Shown here piece by piece: positions 1 to 9,700 of a stretch of DNA of 64,000 bases. Source of the stretch: Gammaproteobacteria bacterium (GTDB lineage Bacteria > Pseudomonadota > Gammaproteobacteria > JAKBBU01). A program made the translations under genes and the position numbers. The stretch covers positions 62,001 to 126,000 of the forward strand of contig JAJFKN010000032.1 in NCBI GenBank assembly GCA_021773195.1. Direction: 5' to 3'. Position 1 is the stretch's first letter. Each line of letters begins with the position of its first letter. Below the pieces are notes generated by a model. That model did no database searches, was not told where the DNA came from, and worked only from the letters and a program-made list of their open reading frames with translations.

Positions 1-669
1 AAAGGTACGTGTTTCACTAAAGTCAGCAGATTTCATCGCGTCGCTCATGGACTTGATTAAATCCAAATGATAAAAGGGCGATTCACTCTGTTGGATTAAA
101 ATCCCTCCTTCATTTAGAGCTGCATAACAAGATTCGTAGAAAGGTTTTTGAAATAAACCTTCAGCAGGGCCGATGGGGTCTGTGGAATCGACGATGATAA
201 TATCTATATTTTCTGCTTCTTCCATCCATTTAATGCCGTCACCAAAAAAGAATTCAGCGCGGGAATCTTGATTTGAAGCACAAAGCTCAGGGAAATATTT
301 TTCTGCCACCCGAGTGACTCGTTCATCAATTTCTATTTGGGTTACTTTATTCACGCCAGGATGTTTTAAAACTTCACGCAATGTGCCGCAATCACCACCA
401 CCTATGATAGCAATATTTTTTGGATTATTGTGAGTGAACAAACAAGGGTGAGTCATCATCTCATGATATAAGAAATTATCGCGCTGCGTCAGCATAATAT
501 AACCATCAATTACCATCAGATGCCCAAAGCTTTTTGTGGCATAAATATCAATAGTTTGGAAAGGGGTGGTTTCACTGTGCAATTTTTCTGTGATGGCCAT
601 GGAAAAAGCCGCATGCTGGTCTTGGCATATTTCTGTAAACCAAGGCCCGTCTAGGGTATTATTATTCAT
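1..669 (-). CDS. speE: Spermidine synthase, C-terminus cut by window edge
   Basis: Transfers the aminopropyl group of decarboxylated S-adenosylmethionine to putrescine in the cytoplasm. Only the first 223 residues are in the window; the family is usually about 280 long. Visible are the glycine-rich SAM-fold motif (GGGDCG, residues 90-95) followed by the acidic EID (113-115), and the catalytic-loop motif VDSTDP (160-165). The ATG at 669 is preceded by a good ribosome site (CGGAG, 8 nt upstream). It is transcribed away from speA, so arginine decarboxylase and spermidine synthase sit back to back around a short shared promoter region. Confidence 0.95.
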   Translation of the reverse strand, partial: MNNNTLDGPWFTEICQDQHAAFSMAITEKLHSETTPFQTIDIYATKSFGHLMVIDGYIMLTQRDNFLYHEMMTHPCLFTHNNPKNIAIIGGGDCGTLREVLKHPGVNKVTQIEIDERVTRVAEKYFPELCASNQDSRAEFFFGDGIKWMEEAENIDIIIVDSTDPIGPAEGLFQKPFYESCYAALNEGGILIQQSESPFYHLDLIKSMSDAMKSADFSETRTF

Positions 670-777
670 ATTTAGTTGCTCCGGGTAAAATGTTTAAATA
701 AATCATCAGGTTAGGTTGATGTTCCCATAGGCCTTACAATGAGCGATAATATGCCCAAATTTCAGAGGTGGAAACCA

Positions 778-2643
778 ATGACGCAAAACACCATCCAGCT
801 GGCGCGAGCATTATATAACATTCCCCAGTGGAGTGAAGGGTATTTTGATATTAATGATCAAGGTCATGTGGTGGCTATTCCACAACTTGGTGGTTCGTCT
901 GTGGATTTGCAAAAGCTCTATGAAGAGGTTCAAGCTGCTGGTATTCCTCTACCCCTATTGATTCGTTTTCCAGACATCTTGAAACATCGCATGTATGCTT
1001 TGTCTAACGCCTTTCAACAAGCCATGAATAAATATGAGTATAAGGCTGAATATTTGCCTGTTTACCCTATAAAAGTAAATCAGCAGCATGTAGTGTTAGA
1101 TACATTATTGAATGTGCCTGATATGGGCTTGGAAACAGGCAGCAAACCTGAGTTGTTGGCTGTTATGGGTTTGAAGGAAACTAGCCAACATAGTATTATT
1201 TGTAATGGTTACAAAGATCGAGAATACATTCGTTTAGCCTTGATAGCGCAAATGTTAGGGCACCGTGTTTTTATAATTATTGAAAAACTATCTGAGTTGC
1301 AACTCATCGCCGAAGAGTCGTTGTCATTGAAGATTAAGCCTTTATTGGGGCTGCGTTTGCGTTTATCGAGTCTTGGAAAAGGCAAGTGGCAGAATACTGG
1401 CGGCGAAAAAGCTAAATTTGGTTTAACGGCAGCGCAGGTTTTACATGCATTGCAGCAATTACAATCCATTAACCTTATCAGCCAGTTGCAATTAATTCAT
1501 TGCCATATGGGCTCGCAAATCGCTAATATCCATGATATTCGTGGTGGTATGGATGAAGTGGCTCAGTATTATCGCCAATTCCAACAACAAGGAGCAAACA
1601 TTCAATGGGTCGATGTAGGCGGTGGATTGGGTGTGGATTACCAAGGTACGGCATCACGCCATGACTGTTCGACGAACTATAAACTGCAAGAGTATGCTGA
1701 TAATATTGTTCAAGGCCTATCAGCTCTTTGCAAGCGGCATGAATTACCTTGTCCTAATATCATTACAGAATCGGGTCGTGCCATAGCAGCACATCACGCG
1801 GTGCTACTAACTAACGTGGTGGATGCCGAAAGGCCTATAATAGAAGCCCATGATGATTGCCATGGTGATGGTGCTATTGCAGATTTGCAAGCATGTGTCG
1901 CTAATGTTTCTAAGCGAAGCCCTTGTGAGCTCTACCATGAAGCTGGCTACCATTTGACAAAAGCTCAAGAGCAATTCAAATTAGGCTTGTTGGACTTGCA
2001 GGGGCGAGCTATAGCTGAAAACCTTTATGCTAATTTATGCGATGCATTAAAAGAAGTATTGCAAGAGGATATTCAATCTCACCGAGAGATTTCGTCAGAC
2101 ATCCAAGAAAAACTAGCAACTAAGCTGTATTGTAACTTTTCCTTATTCCAATCATTGCCGGACATCTGGGCCATTCAACAGGTATTTCCTATTTTACCTT
2201 TGCGAGGATTAAATGAGGTGTGCAGTGAACATGTGATCTTGCATGATATTACCTGCGATTCTGATGGTCGAATCGATGATTATGTTTCTGAAAAAGCCAT
2301 GGCAAAAACGCTATTGCTACCAAAATGGCTTGAGGACGAGCCTCCCGTTCTAGGTATATTCTTAGTAGGTGCATATCAAGAAATATTAGGAGATATGCAT
2401 AATTTATTTGGTGATACCCACTCTATTAATGTGTTATTGCAAACCGATGGTAGCTATCAATTATCCGATAAATTAGAGGGTGATAGCGTGCAGGAAGTAT
2501 TGGATTACGTACATATTGATGCTGCAGGTTTAGCTCAGAATTATAAGGAAAAGATACGTCAAAAAAGCTTACCCCAGGAGCTCAGTGACTATATCCAGAA
2601 GGCGCTAGAATTGGGGCTTAAGGCATACACTTATCTCGACTAA
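778..2643 (+). CDS. speA: Biosynthetic arginine decarboxylase
   Basis: PLP-dependent decarboxylation of arginine to agmatine, the first step of the agmatine route to putrescine. The fold III alanine-racemase-like barrel is shown by YPIKVNQ with the PLP lysine (residue 99 from this start), the conserved HCHMGSQ and DVGGGLGVDY stretches, ESGRA, and the C-terminal LHDITCDSDG with the active-site cysteine. Length about 621 residues, as in E. coli SpeA. I chose the ATG at 778 because AGAGGTGG lies 7 nt upstream; the in-frame ATG at 739 gives 634 residues but has no clear ribosome site. An AT-rich inverted repeat (2642-2650 with 2686-2694) follows the stop. Confidence 0.96.
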   Translation: MTQNTIQLARALYNIPQWSEGYFDINDQGHVVAIPQLGGSSVDLQKLYEEVQAAGIPLPLLIRFPDILKHRMYALSNAFQQAMNKYEYKAEYLPVYPIKVNQQHVVLDTLLNVPDMGLETGSKPELLAVMGLKETSQHSIICNGYKDREYIRLALIAQMLGHRVFIIIEKLSELQLIAEESLSLKIKPLLGLRLRLSSLGKGKWQNTGGEKAKFGLTAAQVLHALQQLQSINLISQLQLIHCHMGSQIANIHDIRGGMDEVAQYYRQFQQQGANIQWVDVGGGLGVDYQGTASRHDCSTNYKLQEYADNIVQGLSALCKRHELPCPNIITESGRAIAAHHAVLLTNVVDAERPIIEAHDDCHGDGAIADLQACVANVSKRSPCELYHEAGYHLTKAQEQFKLGLLDLQGRAIAENLYANLCDALKEVLQEDIQSHREISSDIQEKLATKLYCNFSLFQSLPDIWAIQQVFPILPLRGLNEVCSEHVILHDITCDSDGRIDDYVSEKAMAKTLLLPKWLEDEPPVLGIFLVGAYQEILGDMHNLFGDTHSINVLLQTDGSYQLSDKLEGDSVQEVLDYVHIDAAGLAQNYKEKIRQKSLPQELSDYIQKALELGLKAYTYLD

Positions 2644-2736
2644 AATATAGTCAGCCATGAGTTTGCCAAAAATCTGTAAAGTCAGCTATATTTTAAGTCA
2701 TGAGTTATTTAATTTAACGGATTCCAAGGACGGAAC

Positions 2737-3492
2737 ATGTTAAGACACAAATATTTGATCCCCTTCATGGCCCTGGCAGGCATCTTATTCTGTACGGCAT
2801 TATTAGCAAAAACCACCAAGATGGAAGTAATTCAATTATATAATCGTCCAGCTGTGGAAGTGATACCCATCGTTAAGCCATTTATGCCGCAAAATACCAT
2901 CTTGCGTCCCGATGGCTATCGCCTTATTGTCAAAACGTCACCTCAGGGGCTGGCAACCTTGAAAGATATGTTAAAAAATATTGATATTGCACCAAAGAAT
3001 TTATTAATAACACTGCGGCGCGGTGAAGGTCAAAAGCAATATAAAGAAGAACACGTACTTAATAATATACCTTTGACCCAGAAGCAACAACGCAAAAAAG
3101 TTAATTATTCTCAGTCAGTACGGGTTATGGATGGCCAAGCGGCCATGATTCAATTCGGTAGAAAAGTGCCATTTGCTATGACTACAGCATCAGGCGCAAC
3201 AACGACAACATTGAAGCCGGTTACAACGGGCATGTATGTAACGCCAAGGGTCATGGGCAAAAGAGTACAACTAACTCTGCAAACTTATACCAATAAAACG
3301 CAACGCGGTGGAAACATTAGAACTCAGCAGGTACAGACGAAAATTGTTATTCCTATGGGTGAGTGGGTGAACCTGGCCAATTTTATTGGTCGGCATAATG
3401 CAGATATTCAGCGTATCTTACACGGTAGTATAGCATCAGGGAGTAATTCTCAAGATTTATATATACGTGTTGGTCCCTATAAAAAACCTTAA
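2737..3492 (+). CDS. Secreted protein with secretin-N-like domain, orphan
   Basis: 251 residues with a cleavable-looking signal peptide (positive start, hydrophobic 8-22, cut near LLA-KT). Residues about 28-90 resemble the short secretin N (NolW-type) domain found in GspD/PilQ: a beta strand with IQLYNRPAVEVIPIVKP followed by a second strand and a helix before KNILI-type residues. The C-terminal half (FGRKVPFAM, TGMYVTPRVMG, QLTLQTY) looks like the start of a secretin beta domain, but the pore-forming remainder is missing. Likely periplasmic or outer-membrane associated. No secretion or pilus genes are nearby, so its function is unknown. ATG 2737 has AAGGA upstream. Confidence 0.7.
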   Translation: MLRHKYLIPFMALAGILFCTALLAKTTKMEVIQLYNRPAVEVIPIVKPFMPQNTILRPDGYRLIVKTSPQGLATLKDMLKNIDIAPKNLLITLRRGEGQKQYKEEHVLNNIPLTQKQQRKKVNYSQSVRVMDGQAAMIQFGRKVPFAMTTASGATTTTLKPVTTGMYVTPRVMGKRVQLTLQTYTNKTQRGGNIRTQQVQTKIVIPMGEWVNLANFIGRHNADIQRILHGSIASGSNSQDLYIRVGPYKKP

Positions 3493-3699
3493 AGTCCTGT
3501 GAATTAGATTTTTAGTGATAGTTCCAAGTAACTGATTCATGGTGAAACTGCCCTTTGACAAAATCTGGCACCTTTCCAAAAAAATTGGTTAACATGCTGA
3601 AAAATATGAAAATAAATTGATTTTGATATTATGGCTCAATAATGATTATTACTTGAACTATACTAATACAGTCGCAGGATCATACAGTTACAATGAAAA

Positions 3700-5802
3700 A
3701 TGCCTAAAAAAACGAAAGAAATTCGCTTCAATGTGAGCATTCACTTTTCGATTACAACAATCTTTGTGATCTTATTAACGGTTATATCTTTAGCTATCGT
3801 TTTGGTGAGTTATCATCGCTATAATAAATTTATTGAAAACCAAGCAGCCTTATTAATTAAGCAATCATCTTTATATGCAGAAGAGACGTTAAAAGACTAT
3901 TTAGAACCGTTAACTATGCAAACGAAGCTCACAAAGGATTTCATTGAACATGGCGTTATAAACCCTAACAATAAAGAAGATTTTATTGATTACAGCCGTG
4001 AGTTAATGGAAGCCACACCACATTTATTTTCTGTTTATTATGCCTATCCCAACGGAGATTTTCTTGGGGTGAATCACCGTAAAGAAGAATTGTTTTATAT
4101 CCTTGATATTCAGCGTTCAGAAGATACAGTAACAGCACAAGCCTATTTTACAAATAGAGAAGATAAGAAAATAGGTGAAGATATAAAAATAGAAACAGTA
4201 TATGACCCTAGGATCCGGCCTTGGTATTTGAAAGCACTGGCGCAAAAGAAAGTAATATGGTCCGATTTATACCAGTTCTCAGGCGTTTTGCCTGGGGGGA
4301 TTGCGACAGCGGGGCTGACTTCTGCTGTTCCTATTTTTGATGCTCAGGGGGAGCCTTTGGGTGTGTTTGCCATAGATATTAATTTATTGGAGCTAAAAAA
4401 GTTTATTCAAGATCTGAATGTTAGTGAAAATGGCGTTGTCGTTATTTTAGATTCTAAAGGCAACATAATTGCTGGACCTCAATCGGTGATTGATACCAAA
4501 GAATTGAAAAAGCGCAGCGTTTTTCAGCTTCCTCAGGTTTGGATAAAAGACTCTTATAAAAAATATTTAGAAGGAAATAGTGGGTTCTTCGTTTTTAAGT
4601 CTCAAGGTGAAGGTTATTACAGTTATTATGAAACTATAGATTCCATTGTCGGTGAGCCTTGGGTTATTTCCGTTGTTGTGCCATCGGATGACTTTATGCG
4701 CGAAGTAAAGAAGGTTAATTTTATTATAGCAATTTCTTACTTGGTTCTCATTATCATTGGATTGTTTTTAGTTTACAGAATTGCCCACCAAATATCTCGA
4801 CCCATTCGTGAGTTGGTTCGTCACACAAAGAAGGTGAAAGATTTTGAACTGGACGAAGAAGTTGACATAAAGTCCAAAATCACAGAAATTATCGATATGC
4901 AGGATGCTATTAATACTATGAAGGATGGCCTGAAAAACTTTAAACGTTATGTGCCGGCAGATTTGGTGAGAAAGTTGATTGTTTCGGGCAATATTTCTAA
5001 GGTAGGAGGCAAGCGTAAGCCATTAACTATTTTGTTTACTGATATTTATAACTTCACTAATTTATCAGAAGACATGGAGCCAGAAGTTCTGATGGAGAGA
5101 TTATCTGAATATTTTACAGACCTTAATAAAATAATTGACATTTATCAGGGGACCATTGATAAATATATCGGAGACTCAATTATGGCTTTTTGGGGCGCTC
5201 CAGCAGCAGACGAAAAACACGCCATACATGCTTGTAAAGCGGCTTTAACAATTAAGCATCATTTAAATGATTCACCCCATTATTGGGATGAGAATAAAAC
5301 AAAGCCCGTTATTACACGTATTGGTATCAACACCAGTGAAGTCATCGTGGGCAATGTGGGTTCGGAAGTTCGCTTGAATTATACGGCCATTGGTGACGGT
5401 GTTAACCTAGCGAGCCGATTAGAAGGGCTTAATAAATATTATGGCACATTAATCATTGTGAACGAGACGACTTATGAAGAAACCAAAGAACGCTTCTATT
5501 ACCGTCGTTTGGATTATGTCTCAGTGAAAGGAAAGAATGTTGGCTGTTATATCTATGAGTTAGTAGCGGAAGAAGAACAGGACTTGCCAGAAGGATTTGA
5601 AGAGTTAAACAAACTATATACTAATGCATTTGTTCAGTATCAAGAAAGAAATTGGCGGAAATCCATGGAGATTTTGGAGCGGTTGATAGAAAAATTCCCC
5701 GCTGACCAACCTGCAAAAGTGTTATATAAACGTTGTGAAATGTTTTTAATTGATCCGCCTGGTGATGACTGGAATGGTATTTGGAGCATGGAAGCCAAGT
5801 GA
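3700..5802 (+). CDS. Membrane class III adenylate cyclase with dCache sensor
   Basis: 700 residues: TM1 (about 17-37), an extracytoplasmic double-Cache region (about 45-335) carrying the signature DPRIRPWY (169-176), TM2 (about 341-361), HAMP linker (about 362-415), a class III cyclase domain (about 437-615) and a helical TPR-like tail. Catalytic features are complete: metal aspartates in FTDI (D448) and YIGD (D492), the adenine-selecting lysine K488, and GDGVNLASRLE with transition-state Asn/Arg. It should make cAMP in response to a periplasmic ligand such as an amino or organic acid; the ligand is not predictable. The next gene begins 7 nt after the stop, implying co-transcription. Legionella genomes also carry several such cyclases. 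Confidence 0.9.
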   Translation: MPKKTKEIRFNVSIHFSITTIFVILLTVISLAIVLVSYHRYNKFIENQAALLIKQSSLYAEETLKDYLEPLTMQTKLTKDFIEHGVINPNNKEDFIDYSRELMEATPHLFSVYYAYPNGDFLGVNHRKEELFYILDIQRSEDTVTAQAYFTNREDKKIGEDIKIETVYDPRIRPWYLKALAQKKVIWSDLYQFSGVLPGGIATAGLTSAVPIFDAQGEPLGVFAIDINLLELKKFIQDLNVSENGVVVILDSKGNIIAGPQSVIDTKELKKRSVFQLPQVWIKDSYKKYLEGNSGFFVFKSQGEGYYSYYETIDSIVGEPWVISVVVPSDDFMREVKKVNFIIAISYLVLIIIGLFLVYRIAHQISRPIRELVRHTKKVKDFELDEEVDIKSKITEIIDMQDAINTMKDGLKNFKRYVPADLVRKLIVSGNISKVGGKRKPLTILFTDIYNFTNLSEDMEPEVLMERLSEYFTDLNKIIDIYQGTIDKYIGDSIMAFWGAPAADEKHAIHACKAALTIKHHLNDSPHYWDENKTKPVITRIGINTSEVIVGNVGSEVRLNYTAIGDGVNLASRLEGLNKYYGTLIIVNETTYEETKERFYYRRLDYVSVKGKNVGCYIYELVAEEEQDLPEGFEELNKLYTNAFVQYQERNWRKSMEILERLIEKFPADQPAKVLYKRCEMFLIDPPGDDWNGIWSMEAK

Positions 5803-5809
5803 GTTATAA

Positions 5810-6595
5810 ATGAAATTAATATTTCTCGGAACAGGATCAAGTTTTATCGTTGGTGAAGATAACTATCAGTCTAATATGATATTGGTAGCCGATGATGGTG
5901 ATACCTTGCTTGTTGATTGTGGTACGGACGCTCGGCATTCTTCTTTTGAGCAAGGTTTTACTCCTGAAAATATTAATAATGTATTTATTACCCATTTGCA
6001 TGCTGATCATGCTGGTGGACTAGAATGGCTAGCGTTCTCTAAATATTTCAATGAAGCTCTAGACCGTCCTAATCTTTTTATTGCCGACACTTTAGTCAAG
6101 GAATTATGGGAAGATTCTTTAAAAGCAGGGCTAGGCTCTCTCATTGGCGAGGAAAGTTCTCTAGAAACATTTTATAAAGTACATGCTTTAGGGCGTAATG
6201 ATACTTTCCAGTGGCAAGATGCTGAATTTGCACACGTTCAAACGTTGCATGTTATGAATGGTCGTTACATCGTGCCAAGCTATGGGTTATGCATTAATCG
6301 TCAAGGATATAAAGCACTTATTACAGGTGATACTCAATTCTGTTCTAAGTTATGGTTACCTTTTTACGGCGAAGCCGATATTATTTTTCATGATTGCGAA
6401 ACAACATTAGCTCACGAGAGCGGCGTCCATCCTCGTTATGAAAAGTTAGCCACCTTGGATCCTGCCATCAAAGCGAAAATGTGGCTCTATCATTATAATC
6501 CTGGTAAACGACCCAACCCTGTAAAAGATGGCTTTGCAGGGTTCGTGCTGAAAGGTCAAAGCTTCGACATAAAGAAAGGCAAATTAACCCAGTAG
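5810..6595 (+). CDS. MBL-fold metallohydrolase
   Basis: 261 residues with the metallo-beta-lactamase fold. The metal motif HLHADH (H62, H64, D66, H67) is intact, and later ligands are seen in LHVMNG, TGDTQF (Asp) and FHDCET. The domain is closest in style to RNase Z/ phosphodiesterase-like MBL proteins rather than beta-lactamases. Its position directly behind the adenylate cyclase (7 nt gap, likely translational coupling) suggests a role linked to cyclic nucleotide signalling, possibly a phosphodiesterase, but that is inference from context alone. Confidence 0.85.
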   Translation: MKLIFLGTGSSFIVGEDNYQSNMILVADDGDTLLVDCGTDARHSSFEQGFTPENINNVFITHLHADHAGGLEWLAFSKYFNEALDRPNLFIADTLVKELWEDSLKAGLGSLIGEESSLETFYKVHALGRNDTFQWQDAEFAHVQTLHVMNGRYIVPSYGLCINRQGYKALITGDTQFCSKLWLPFYGEADIIFHDCETTLAHESGVHPRYEKLATLDPAIKAKMWLYHYNPGKRPNPVKDGFAGFVLKGQSFDIKKGKLTQ

Positions 6596-6732
6596 TACGG
6601 CCATCCTCTATGGACTATATCTAGTCAATCTAGTAGACTGAGCTGGAAAAGTTTCACAAAGAAACAAACATTTATCTGTCTGTATTAAAAATAAACAACC
6701 GTCTTTGCGATGAATTCAAGTAGAGGAATCAC

Positions 6733-9700
6733 ATGAAGTTAAATATGCGTTCTATAGTTCTTTCCGCTGTAGCCATCGTGAGTATGTGTTTTTCTCTTTC
6801 CCTTTATGCGGCTGATGAACCTGTCTTGACGATACAAGAGCCTCAACCTTTAGGCCAGCCCATGACAGTAGGCAGTACCCAGAAAATGACATATGTTTTG
6901 CAAAATACCACCGCTGTACCGGCGGTCATCAAAGGGATGGGCTTAGGTAATCCCAGTACAGGTTTAATTGCATTAGAACCTAATTACACCACGACCTGTG
7001 AAGGTACGGTGCCGGCTAATGGTACTTGTTCTATAACTGTAACCCTAGATGCTCAGCAAGAAGGGACTGTCAGTAATCAAATTCAATTCAACTATGGCGA
7101 TACAGGCAGTTATATCGTTGGTATCGTGACAGATGTATTCAATTTTCCTATCACAGCGGCTACAGAACCTGTTCTGACCATACAAGAACCTCAATCGACT
7201 GGTGAGCCCATGACGGTGGGTAATTCACAGTCATTGACATACGTTTTGCAAAACAGCACATCCTCGCCAGCTGTTATTAAAGGGATGGGTTTAGGTAACC
7301 CAAGTACGGATTTGATTACATTGGATCCTAATTTTACCACGGATTGTGATGGCACCGTGCCCGCTAATGGCACTTGCTCTATCACGGTGAATGTCGATGC
7401 TCTAAAAGTAGGGACTGTCAGTAATCAAATTCAATTCAACTACGGCGATACGGGCAGTTATATCGTTGGCATCGTGACGGATGTATTCAGTTTCCCTATC
7501 AGTGAATTTGCACAAGGTTCTTTAACATTCTTTGGTATAGCCCCTGTGTGGGGAAACATTGCCGTGGCAGGTGAAGAAACCCAAACTTATTCCGTGACGA
7601 ATACGTCAAGCACTACAGACATCACTTTGGTACCTGAGGACATGGCTTTATACCCAGAGCAACCTAAGTTGGAATCCCATGTGAGTTTTGCTGTGGTGCC
7701 TCACGCTGGTGGCCCCGACGATGCCTGTAGTCAAAATATTGTGGAGCCTGGTGCCATTTGTGACGTGCAGGTGACAGTGAAGGCCGCTGCTATCCCTGGA
7801 GCCATCAACCAGACCCTTTGGATCCCTTACGAAGAAGCTTCGCAAACGGCTATATTGAAGTCCACTACGCCTATTCAATTTAATGTTAGCTATGCAACAC
7901 CGCTGGAGTTTATTCAGCAAGCCAGCTGGTCTGATATGGCTATCAATAGTAGTCAAACTCAGCATTACACTATTCGTAATGATAACCCTATTGGTGGTGA
8001 CCCCCTGCAAGTGAGTGCTGTGGGAGCTCTACCTAAATCTAATTTGGAAACTGGAGTAACTTATAAATTAGAAAGTTCCGGCGAGAATAGTGGCACTTGT
8101 ACCGGAGGCGCTATTGAGCCAGGCACGAGTTGTGATTTAGTGGTAACAATTAATTCTGCTGAAGAAAGTGGAACAGTACAAGCCCAATCCATTGTGGTTA
8201 ATTTCCAAAATGGGAAATACAAGTCCGTAGCAAAGTCTGAGCCCTTTGGTTTTAATGTGCAGGGAGCCACTTTACAATTTAGCCAAGAACCCACCTGGGA
8301 TAACATGGATAAGGGTAAATCACAAAGCCAAACCTACCGTATTAGTAATGCATCTAAGTCAGACATTACTTTGGGCCAGGCAAAACTATTTCCCATTGAC
8401 GATAGGTTAGAATCTAACGTGGTGACGAGTAATGATTGCGAGGGTGTTGTTAAAGCAGGCAGTGATTGTAATATGACTGTTACGGTGACTGTATCTAATG
8501 AATCGGGTCAAGTGCATAATCAAAGTTTAATTGTGCCCTATGTCGGTACGAGTCAGAAAGCCCTGCTAAAATCCAAAGCCATCAATTTCAGCGTTGGGTT
8601 CCCAACACAAAATGTATTGCAGTTTGAAGGCTCACAACCAAAATGGCTTAATATGACCATTGATGGTCATGAGTCGCAAACCTATAGCGTCAAAAATACT
8701 TCCGATACGGACACTATCACGTTGAATCACTCCTATTTCTTTCCTAAGCAACAAGTCGTGCCGCTACAGGTTAGTTTTAGTAATGATTGCGACAATCAAA
8801 TAGCGCCCGGCGCAACTTGTCATATCACATCTAAGATTATCTCTAACAAAGTTACTGGGCTGGTTAACTTTAATAGTTTATTGATTGCCTACCATACGGC
8901 TTTTGGTGGCTCAGGCATATTGAAGTCTGATCCCATCACTTTTATCGTAACAGCTAGTGAGAATAGAGATTTAATTTTCTTGAGTAAAGCGGGTCCTACA
9001 CATATTAACTTAAATGGCAAAGGGACATTGGATTTTTCTTTAGGTAATAGCACCGCATCTCCCATAACGATTAATAATATGGCTTTAACGCCTGTTTCCA
9101 GTTTAGAGACGGGTGCTACAGTAACCAATGACTGCAGTAATACAGTACCAGCTCAAGGTTCTTGCCACATTACAGCCACTATTGATGCCGGGTCACAAAC
9201 AGGAGCGGTGAAAGGCCAAAGCCTTAAAGTTGACTACACTTCTAATAGTAAAGCTTTGTCTCTGAGTACCCCTGTGGTTATCTATGTCAGTCAACCAGCA
9301 TTGCTGACCTTTTCACTACAACCATTTGTTAGTAATCTTCAAGTAGGGAAAAGTGAAACCCTAACTTACAATATTTTATACCCCACGGAAAATTATCAAG
9401 GCGATGTCACGATTAAGTCTGTTGATTTAATGCCAGTTTCTCCTTTAGTCAGCAGCCAAATTAGCAAGTGTGGTAACTTAGGCAAGGGCGGTTCCTGTGA
9501 ATTGACCGTGGCATTGAATGCTAATGAAACGCCAGGTGTGGTGAAGCAAGTGTTAGAAGTGAATTACCAGCTCTTGGATGGGCAAGCCAACCTGCCAACT
9601 CTATATTCGCGGCCTTTATCTTACAGTATTACGCAATACCCCACGGCTTATTTGCGTTTCAAACATAAACCGAAAGTTTGGAGTATGACGCCTAATAGTA

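Noticed and set aside
2642..2694. AT-rich inverted repeat after speA considered as a terminator
   Set aside because: The 9 bp stem is almost only A/T and the loop is 35 nt, so it would be unstable; kept only as a remark.
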